Of a stretch of 10,446 nt of DNA, positions 4,902-10,446 are shown piece after piece (within the stretch, counting starts at the first letter, position 1; each line of letters starts with the position of its first letter). Source of the stretch: Actinomycetes bacterium (GTDB lineage Bacteria; Actinomycetota; Humimicrobiia; JAHJRV01); contig JAUWOM010000033.1 of the NCBI GenBank assembly GCA_030612085.1, positions 1 to 10,446 on the forward strand, written 5' to 3'. Made by a program: the position numbers and the translations under genes. The notes under the pieces are model-generated. The model did no database searches. It was not told where the DNA came from and worked only from the letters and a program-made list of their open reading frames with translations.

Positions 4902-7589
4902 ATGCCTAAATTAAATATCAAAATTGATGGTAGATTATTAGAAGTTAAGGAAGGTAGCACAATTTTAGATGTCGCTAAAAAAGAAGGGATATATATACCA
5001 ACCCTATGTTATCATCCAGCTCTCACCCCACAATCTGCTTGTAGAATTTGTTTAGTGGAAATAGAGAAAGAAAAAGTTTTACAACCAGCCTGTTCATTTA
5101 AGGTAAGAGAAAACATGGTAATACATACAAATACTCCTAAAGTTTTAGAAGCAAGGAGAGTATCACTTGATTTGATAATTTCGAATCATCCATTAGATTG
5201 TATGACATGTGATATTGCTGGTAATTGTGAACTACAGGATTTAGCTTATGAATTTGGTATAAAGGAAAGCGAATTTAAGGGAAGAAGGACAAATTATCCA
5301 ATAGATGAAACAAACCCATTTATCATAAGAGATTTCAATAAATGTATATTATGCAGACGTTGCATTAGAGTTTGTGAGGAAATTCAAAATAGAAGAGTTC
5401 TTGGTGTAACAAATAGAGGTTTTGATACAAAGATTATTGCAGATTTTGACTTACCACTTCAGGATTCTACCTGTGAATTCTGTGGTCAGTGTGTTGCTGT
5501 TTGTCCAGTAGGAGCCTTAACTCTTAAAATTGCTGCTGGTGAGGGAAGAGAATGGGAATTTAAAAAAATTAATACAGTTTGTCCTTATTGCGGAGTTGGT
5601 TGTAGATTTGATCTAAATATTAAAGATGAAAAAATTGTAAAGGTTACTTCTAATCCTGATAATTCTGTAAATGAAATAGCTCTTTGCGTGAAGGGTAGAT
5701 TTGGATTTGACTTTGTAAACCATCCAGACAGACTAAAGTCTCCACTTATAAAAAGAAATGGCAGATTTGAAGAAGCAAGTTGGGATAAAGCGTTAGACTA
5801 TATTGCAAACAAATTTTTAGAGATTAGAAAAATAGAGGGTTCTGATGCTTTTGCTGTTCTTTCCTCTGCTAAATGTACAAATGAGGAGAACTATCTCTTA
5901 CAGAAATTTACAAGAGCTGTTTTAGGAACTAATAATATTGATCATTGTGCTCGTCTTTGTCATGCTCCGACTGTTACAGGTCTGGCAACAGCATTTGGAA
6001 GTGGAGCTATGACAAACTCCATTGAAGATATTACATCTAAAGCAAAAGCTTATTTTGTTATTGGTTCTAATACTACAGAACAGCACCCGGTTATAGGAAT
6101 AAAGATAAGAAAGGCAGTTAGAGAAGGTGCTAAATTAATTGTAGCTGACCCAAGGGAAGTTGATATTGCAAAGATAGCTAAGATTCATTTAAAGCATAGA
6201 CCAGGAACTGATATAGCTCTTTTAAATAGTCTTATGAATGTAATAATTGATGAGGAGCTTTGGGATAAAGAGTTTGTTGAGAAAAGAACAGAAGGATTTG
6301 AAGAACTAAAAGAAACAGTTTCTGAATATAGTCCACAGAAAGTAGAAAAAATAACAGGAGTACCAGCTAAAGATATTATTAAATCTGCAATGATATTGGC
6401 TAATAACAAACCCACATCTTTGATATATGCGATGGGGATAACTCAACATATTTGCGGTCATCTCAATGTTCTTTCCTGTGCCAATCTACAAATGTTATTG
6501 GGAAATATGGGAATACCTGGTGGTGGGGTTAATCCACTGAGAGGTCAGAACAACGTTCAAGGTGCATGCGATATGGGTGCTTTGCCCAATGTATATCCAG
6601 GATATCAAAGTGTTACAAGTAAAGACAATCAAAGTAAATTTGAACATTTTTGGAATGTAGAACTTAAAAAAGAGCCCGGTCTTACAGTTGTCGAGATGAT
6701 GAACGAAGCAGGAAAAGGAAATATAAAAGCTATGTACATAATGGGTGAGAATCCAATGGTAAGCGACCCAGATGTAAATCATGTAAGAAAATGTTTGGAA
6801 AGCTTAGAAATTTTAGTAGTTCAGGATATATTTTTAAGTGAAACAGCAAAATTAGCTGATGTTGTACTATCAGGTGTATCTTTTGCTGAGAAAGATGGAA
6901 CCTATACTAATACAGAGAGAAGAGTTCAATTATTAAACAAAGCTATTAAACCAATTGGTAATAGTAAACCTGACTGGAAGATAATCTGTGAATTATCTAC
7001 TAAACTGGGTTATCCAATGAAACATAACTCTACAAAAGAGATAATGGATGAAATGGCATCAGTTACCCCAATATATGGTGGAATATCACATGAGAGATTA
7101 GATGCGAACGGAATTCAGTGGCCATGTCCAGATAAAGAACATCCAGGTACAGCAATTTTACATGTTGGAAAATTTTCAAGGGGATTGGGAAGATTTACTG
7201 CCGTAGATCATCTTCCACCGGAGGAATTACCAGATAAAGAATATCCATTTGTACTAACAACCGGAAGAGTGATTTATCATTGGCATACAGGGGAAATGAC
7301 AAGAAGGTCAAAAGGACTGAGCACAATATATCCGGAAAATGTTGTGGAGATAAATCCAGAAGATGCAATGAAGTTAAATATTAAAGATAGAGAGATAGTA
7401 AGAGTTATATCAAGAAGAGGTGAGATTGAAATAAAAGCAAATATAACAGAGAGGACACAACCTGGAGTCTTATTTATTACGTTTCACTTCGCTGAGTCAA
7501 ATGCAAACATACTTACAATAAGCGCATTAGATGAAGTCTCAAAAATTCCCGAATTAAAGGTTTGTGCAGTAGCCATAAAAAAACTTTAA
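4902..7589 (+). CDS. fdhA: Formate dehydrogenase catalytic (alpha) subunit, Cys type, with NuoG-like N-terminus
   Basis: An 895-residue Mo/W-bis-pterin enzyme interconverting formate and CO2 in the cytoplasm. Clusters in order: [2Fe-2S] (Cys36, 47, 50, 64); His-ligated [4Fe-4S] (His96, Cys100, 103, 109); two ferredoxin clusters (Cys148/151/154/158 and Cys191/194/197/201); and the proximal [4Fe-4S] (Cys227, 230, 234, 262, with Lys264 as the usual electron-relay residue). The metal ligand is Cys353 in ARLCHAP, followed by the conserved His354. Arg547 in RGQNNVQGACDMG matches the substrate-binding Arg of E. coli FdhF. The molybdopterin dinucleotide-binding domain closes the protein (TTGRVIYHWHTGEMTRR, PENVVEINPEDA). 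Cys replaces the selenocysteine found in enzymes such as E. coli FdhF, so no UGA recoding is needed. Length and layout match NAD(P)-linked FdhA (about 890 residues). AGGA at 4889-4892 supports ATG 4902. The NuoF-like gene is 161 bases upstream, a long gap for one operon. Confidence 0.97.
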   Translation: MPKLNIKIDGRLLEVKEGSTILDVAKKEGIYIPTLCYHPALTPQSACRICLVEIEKEKVLQPACSFKVRENMVIHTNTPKVLEARRVSLDLIISNHPLDCMTCDIAGNCELQDLAYEFGIKESEFKGRRTNYPIDETNPFIIRDFNKCILCRRCIRVCEEIQNRRVLGVTNRGFDTKIIADFDLPLQDSTCEFCGQCVAVCPVGALTLKIAAGEGREWEFKKINTVCPYCGVGCRFDLNIKDEKIVKVTSNPDNSVNEIALCVKGRFGFDFVNHPDRLKSPLIKRNGRFEEASWDKALDYIANKFLEIRKIEGSDAFAVLSSAKCTNEENYLLQKFTRAVLGTNNIDHCARLCHAPTVTGLATAFGSGAMTNSIEDITSKAKAYFVIGSNTTEQHPVIGIKIRKAVREGAKLIVADPREVDIAKIAKIHLKHRPGTDIALLNSLMNVIIDEELWDKEFVEKRTEGFEELKETVSEYSPQKVEKITGVPAKDIIKSAMILANNKPTSLIYAMGITQHICGHLNVLSCANLQMLLGNMGIPGGGVNPLRGQNNVQGACDMGALPNVYPGYQSVTSKDNQSKFEHFWNVELKKEPGLTVVEMMNEAGKGNIKAMYIMGENPMVSDPDVNHVRKCLESLEILVVQDIFLSETAKLADVVLSGVSFAEKDGTYTNTERRVQLLNKAIKPIGNSKPDWKIICELSTKLGYPMKHNSTKEIMDEMASVTPIYGGISHERLDANGIQWPCPDKEHPGTAILHVGKFSRGLGRFTAVDHLPPEELPDKEYPFVLTTGRVIYHWHTGEMTRRSKGLSTIYPENVVEINPEDAMKLNIKDREIVRVISRRGEIEIKANITERTQPGVLFITFHFAESNANILTISALDEVSKIPELKVCAVAIKKL

Positions 7590-7905
7590 ATACTATTTAC
7601 AAATATAAATTTTATAAAACTCTATCATCCGCTTTTTATATAACCTTGAAGTAATTACAAAAATTAATCTTCAAACAGTATCAACTATTATGAAGGAATT
7701 ATTAAAAAAGTATTATTTATATTCCTTATTTGAAAAATATTAAAAATTTATACTTGTAGGAGTAGACTGTAAATACATCTTTTAGATAGTTTGTTTTAAA
7801 TAATTTTTAATTAATTTATACCATACTAAATTAAATTTTATTTATTATTTTTAATTATAATTTATACATACAAAATATAAATATATATAAAAAATAGGAA
7901 TAAAA
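7590..7905. other. 316-base gene-free AT-rich spacer between fdhA and the DUF89 gene
   Basis: No coding region of credible length on either strand. It contains a weak hairpin, TTGAAG at 7646-7651 with CTTCAA at 7669-7674, which lacks a T-run and so is not a clear terminator. There is a 17-codon ATG frame at 7690-7743 without a ribosome binding site, and a half-site-like TATATAAC at 7637-7644. The last 100 bases are almost pure A/T and should hold the promoter of the next gene, but in such sequence I cannot single out -35/-10 boxes. Confidence 0.6.
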
Positions 7906-8769
7906 ATGAGACTAAAACCCGATTGTATTATATGCAATTTAAGTATAGTTTTAAGGACTCTTAAAATAATAAGTAAGGATGAAGAGTTCTTATTTAGAAA
8001 TATGAAGAAAGCAGTAGATTCAATTTCTTTAGTTAATGTAGAACAGTTCCCACCAGAATTAGGAGGAATAGTTTATAAAACTATAATTGAAAGCACCAAA
8101 GTGAGAGATCCATATAAGTATATAAAGAGGAAGCAAAATGATTTAATTTTAAAAAATTATTCTAATTTTAGAAAATCTGTTTTGAATTCAAAAAATCCTC
8201 TTTTTGAAGCAGTTAGATTTGCAATAATTGGAAATGTAATAGATTTTGGGATTAACAAAGTAATCGATTTTACTAAAGACATTAAAGACTCTCTTGAAAA
8301 AGAAATTTTTATAAATGATTATCGTCTTTTTAAAAAGGAACTAGAATTTTCAAAAAAGATTCTATATATTGGGGATAATTCTGGAGAGATTGTATTTGAC
8401 AAACTTCTCATTACTCAGATAAAAGAAACTTATCCAGATAAAAAAATTATATTTGTATGTAGAGAAGCACCTATTATAAATGATGTTCTTATAGAGGACG
8501 CACTACAGGTTGGAATTGATAAATATGCTAAGGTTATGAGTAGTGGAATGAAACTACCAGGAACAATATTAAAATATGCAAATAAAGATTTTGTAAACGA
8601 GTTAAGGAATTCAGATTTAGTAATAGCAAAAGGTCAAGGAAATTTTGAAGGTATGGAAGAAGAAGCCATAGAAAATATATTTTTTCTATTAAAAGCAAAG
8701 TGTAATGTAGTAGCAGATTATTTAAGATGCAATATAGGTGATTTAGTTATAAAAAGAGGTGAATATTAG
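7906..8769 (+). CDS. DUF89/ARMT1-like domain protein (putative metal-dependent damage-control phosphatase)
   Basis: A 287-residue protein of the DUF89 family, prokaryotic form. The family comprises metal-dependent phosphatases proposed to remove damaged or over-phosphorylated metabolites; the substrate here is unknown. Visible family features are an N-terminal CxxC (Cys7, Cys10) in the PDCIIC opening, GNVIDFG (109-115), the metal-site motif GDNSGEIVFD (156-165) with Asp157 and Asn158, REAPIINDV (186-194) with Asp193 as the likely third metal ligand, the SSGMKLPGT loop (202-210), and KGQGNFEG (232-239). The C-terminus keeps KAKCNVVADYL. No signal peptide or membrane segment is seen, so it is cytoplasmic. 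AGGAA at 7896-7900, five bases from ATG 7906, is a good ribosome binding site. It is separated from fdhA by 316 bases, so it probably has its own promoter. A link to the formate system is not shown by the sequence. Confidence 0.9.
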   Translation: MRLKPDCIICNLSIVLRTLKIISKDEEFLFRNMKKAVDSISLVNVEQFPPELGGIVYKTIIESTKVRDPYKYIKRKQNDLILKNYSNFRKSVLNSKNPLFEAVRFAIIGNVIDFGINKVIDFTKDIKDSLEKEIFINDYRLFKKELEFSKKILYIGDNSGEIVFDKLLITQIKETYPDKKIIFVCREAPIINDVLIEDALQVGIDKYAKVMSSGMKLPGTILKYANKDFVNELRNSDLVIAKGQGNFEGMEEEAIENIFFLLKAKCNVVADYLRCNIGDLVIKRGEY

Positions 8770-8996
8770 AGATTTAGATTTGATTTATTATTTAGTATCT
8801 TTTTTGCAATATTAAAATCTTTTTCTTTTACTAATATTTTTACCTCACCCAAACCATTAGCAGTTAAACCAAAAATTTCTGAAATAGCTTCATAAACTAG
8901 TTGAACATCTATTCCTTCTGATTCAAGTCTAGTTTTTATAATATTTGCTCTAGGCAAACCATTTGTTATATGAACTATCTTCCAATTTTTATACAT
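8766..8996 (-). CDS. DUF2007-family small protein (putative signal-transducing domain)
   Basis: A 76-residue protein with the pattern of DUF2007 domains: an opening strand (WKIVHITNG), a helix carrying LPRANIIKTRLESEGIDV, a variable middle, then GEVKILVKEKDFNIAKKIL near the end. The family is widespread and often annotated as 'putative prokaryotic signal transducing protein', but no biochemical role is established, and I infer none here. GGAAG read on the minus strand (9006-9010) sits nine bases from ATG, so the start is well supported. Its stop codon overlaps the stop of the convergent DUF89 gene by four bases, leaving no room for a terminator between them. The next minus-strand gene upstream (transketolase) ends 368 bases away across a repeat-bearing spacer, so this gene probably has its own promoter. 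Confidence 0.8.
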   Translation of the reverse strand: MYKNWKIVHITNGLPRANIIKTRLESEGIDVQLVYEAISEIFGLTANGLGEVKILVKEKDFNIAKKILNNKSNLNL

Positions 8997-9080
8997 ATAG
9001 GTATACTTCCAATAAACTGATAATAATATTATATTTAGCCTTATTATGTTTAATATTTTTTTATAAAAACTTAATTAATT

Positions 9081-9120
9081 AGATTCTTCACTCAGCCTTG
9101 CTTCGTTCAGAATGACAAAA
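9081..9120 (-). repeat. GTCATTCT-type intergenic hairpin repeat
   Basis: On the minus strand this reads TTTTGTCATTCTGAACGAAG and ends in GAAGAATCT. The arms ATTCT (plus-strand 9109-9113 region) and AGAAT (plus-strand 9083-9087 region) are complementary and flank a GC-richer core. It stands out from the surrounding A/T. It matches in layout the widespread small intergenic repeats of the form GTCATTCTGAG...GAAGAATCT that I have seen in many bacterial genomes. A second, related copy in the opposite orientation lies at 9255-9296. Confidence 0.75.
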
Positions 9121-9254
9121 TAATACTAAATTTTAAAGGAATAAAATACCAAAAGTGTTAACTCAACTTGTCAACAATACGTATTAAGTTATTAATAATA
9201 AAAAACTATTAAAACATATTAAAGTATTAATAATAAAAATTTATTATTTTAAAA

Positions 9255-9296
9255 TGTCATTGCGAGGTTACTTTTTGATAACCGAAGCAATCTCAT
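9255..9296 (+). repeat. GTCATTGC-type intergenic hairpin repeat
   Basis: The plus strand begins TGTCATTGCGAGGTTAC and ends GAAGCAATCTCAT. ATTGC (9259-9263) pairs with GCAAT (9287-9291), and GGTTA (9266-9270) pairs with TAACC (9279-9283) around a T-rich loop, with a small asymmetric bulge (GA/GAA) between the two stems. This is the other common layout (GTCATTGCGAG...GAAGCAATC) of small intergenic repeats. A further CAATGACA at 9333-9340 is an exact inverted match to its first eight bases TGTCATTG (9255-9262), giving a possible 86-base unit with 8-base ends. Confidence 0.8.
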
Positions 9297-9364
9297 ATAA
9301 AACAAAATTTATAATCTTATGATATCAAAATACAATGACAAATAATATTCAATTAATCTTCTCT

Positions 9365-10446
9365 TTATATCTCTTTAATTACTGAATTAACAAGATTTTC
9401 AATTGATAATCCCTGAATTTCAAAAAGCTCTTCTGGATCACCTGATAATCCATAGCTGCTTATACCCATTTTTTTAAATCTCACTCTTTTTCCAGAACAA
9501 GCGATATAATCTGCCACGATACTACCAAGACCTGTTTGCACATTGTGGTCTTCATAGGTAATTATTGGTCCCACATTAATACATTCATCAATAATTTTCT
9601 CATCAATATTAGTTGGACAGGAAACATTTAATACTCTAACCAGATATCCCTTGTTTTTTAATATCTCCCATGCCATTATGACACGATGAAGCATAAATCC
9701 CATAGATATTATAGTTGCTCTATCCCCGCTTTTTATTAAGTCTGCTTTTCCATACTCAAACCTATAATCATCAGCAAAAAAAGGACTTTCATCATCTTTT
9801 AATATAATTGGAATTTTACTTCTACCCATTGGTACTAAAAAATTTCCTGGAGTTTTTGAAATATATCTAATTACTCTGTCTGTCTGATTCGGATCAGCTG
9901 GAATAATTATGCTGAAATTATATAAATTTCTCATAACACCAAGATAATCTATGCACTGATGAGTTTTTCCATCTTCACCAATATTTAAACCACAATGTGT
10001 AGTAACTAATTTTAAGTTTGTTTGATTTATATCATTTAGTCTATGTTGATTGTATGTTTCATCTATTCCAAAAACTCCAAAATCTGCAAAGAATGTAAGA
10101 ACATTCTGTGTTGATAATGCCCCTGCAATAGCGGCAGTGTTATGCTCCTGAACACCTCCCTCAAAAAAGTTATTTGGACATATGGATGCAAATTTATCAG
10201 TTTTAACAGAGGTTGCCAGGTCACAATCAAAAACAGCAATTGGTGAAATAGGTGATTCATTAAAGTTAGAAGATTTTTCATAAATAAGAGATTTTTTACA
10301 ATTTAACTCCGCAAATTCTTTCAAGACATTCCCAAAAGCAGTTCTATTGTCCAGGTTATCTTCTTTACAGTAGGTTATTGAAGTTCCAAAATTAATATCT
10401 ATTTTATAAGTTCTTTTTAATTCCTTTTCTATTTTTTTATCTCTTT
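9365..10446 (-). CDS. tkt: Transketolase, C-terminal part (pyrimidine-binding and C-terminal domains), 5' end off the window
   Basis: The frame is open from the stop at 9365-9367 to the right edge, giving 359 visible residues on the minus strand. A TTG at 10322-10324 could be read as a start, but the 40 residues before it stay in frame and include DNRTAFGNV, the conserved opening of the transketolase pyrimidine domain. The gene therefore continues beyond the window, probably into a thiamine-diphosphate domain. Key motifs are GGVQEHNTAAIAGA with the catalytic Glu (visible residue 100), FFADFGVF, GEDGKTHQ (visible 156-163) and MGRSKIP. The C-terminal domain has SMGFMLHRVIMAWEILKNKG and EDHNVQTGLGS. 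Transketolase moves two-carbon ketol units between sugar phosphates in the non-oxidative pentose phosphate pathway. If the N-terminal half were instead a separate gene, this would be a split transketolase B subunit. The upstream residues cannot decide that, though they look more like a linker than a start. Confidence 0.92.
   Translation of the reverse strand, partial: RDKKIEKELKRTYKIDINFGTSITYCKEDNLDNRTAFGNVLKEFAELNCKKSLIYEKSSNFNESPISPIAVFDCDLATSVKTDKFASICPNNFFEGGVQEHNTAAIAGALSTQNVLTFFADFGVFGIDETYNQHRLNDINQTNLKLVTTHCGLNIGEDGKTHQCIDYLGVMRNLYNFSIIIPADPNQTDRVIRYISKTPGNFLVPMGRSKIPIILKDDESPFFADDYRFEYGKADLIKSGDRATIISMGFMLHRVIMAWEILKNKGYLVRVLNVSCPTNIDEKIIDECINVGPIITYEDHNVQTGLGSIVADYIACSGKRVRFKKMGISSYGLSGDPEELFEIQGLSIENLVNSVIKEI

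Larger units (their letters stand above)
8997..9364. other. 368-base gene-free spacer carrying two hairpin repeats
   Basis: No credible coding region on either strand. The spacer holds the two GTCATT-type hairpin repeats listed separately. Between them is an AT-only stretch with a near-direct repeat: ATTAATAATAAAAA occurs at 9191-9204 and again at 9226-9239, a period of 35. The part next to 8996 must contain the DUF2007 promoter. TATAAT appears on the minus strand at 9028-9033, but no matching -35 box is evident. No intrinsic terminator with a T-run is seen for the transketolase on the minus strand. Confidence 0.7.

Noticed and set aside
6185..6782. Two minus-strand open frames (76 and 95 codons) within fdhA
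   Set aside because: Antisense to conserved catalytic-domain sequence with no independent protein features.
7690..7743. 17-codon ATG frame in the fdhA-DUF89 spacer
   Set aside because: No ribosome binding site, low-complexity composition, and length expected by chance in AT-rich DNA.
9187..9240. AT-rich direct repeats as a CRISPR or iteron array
   Set aside because: Only two copies of a low-complexity ATTAATAATAAAAA string, without regular spacers or an associated gene.
10063..10281. A 72-codon minus-strand frame overlapping the transketolase in another frame
   Set aside because: The transketolase frame has clear family motifs here; the alternative has none.
10322..10324. TTG as the true start of a short C-terminal transketolase subunit
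   Set aside because: The frame is open for 40 more residues to the window edge and includes the conserved DNRTAFGNV, so the start must be further upstream.

Overview
The window is strongly AT-rich bacterial DNA with compact genes, mostly AGGA-type ribosome binding sites and AT-only intergenic spacers. The gene content points to a strict anaerobe (fermenter, acetogen or syntroph): a group 3 [NiFe]-hydrogenase large subunit, molybdenum/tungsten cofactor genes, and a three-gene NAD(P)-linked formate dehydrogenase. I cannot name the phylum. The style (low GC, small GTCATT-type hairpin repeats between genes) is what I would expect from an uncultured anaerobic lineage, but that is an impression, not proof.

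Layout. Bases 1-983 (+) hold the C-terminal part of the hydrogenase catalytic subunit, whose start lies off the left edge. Next come a small MOSC-domain protein (1014-1478) and MobA (1669-2286), which builds the dinucleotide form of the pterin cofactor. After a palindrome-bearing spacer comes the formate dehydrogenase set: a NuoE-like [2Fe-2S] subunit (2428-2874), a NuoF-like FMN/NAD subunit with extra Fe-S domains at both ends (2941-4740), and the large catalytic subunit with a NuoG-like N-terminus and cysteine in place of selenocysteine (4902-7589). A 316-base gene-free AT spacer leads to a DUF89/ARMT1-like phosphatase (7906-8769), the last + strand gene. Its stop overlaps by 4 bases the stop of a convergent DUF2007 protein (8766-8996, -). 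A 368-base spacer with two related hairpin repeats in opposite orientation follows, and then the C-terminal part of a transketolase (-) that runs off the right edge.

How the genes fit together. The + strand genes read as an H2/formate redox module. Hydrogenase and formate dehydrogenase would exchange electrons through NAD(P)H and/or ferredoxin, MobA would supply the bis-(guanine dinucleotide) cofactor, and the MOSC protein probably handles sulfur on that cofactor. The NuoE/NuoF/FdhA architecture is that of soluble, possibly electron-bifurcating, formate dehydrogenases. The minus-strand genes appear functionally separate.

I found no CRISPR array, tRNA, rRNA, phage gene, intact transposase or clearly novel multi-gene system. 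The most interesting items are the two hairpin repeats with compensatory stems, the ModE-like palindrome ahead of the formate dehydrogenase genes, a recent in-frame duplication inside mobA, and a possible mobile-element remnant between the MOSC gene and mobA.
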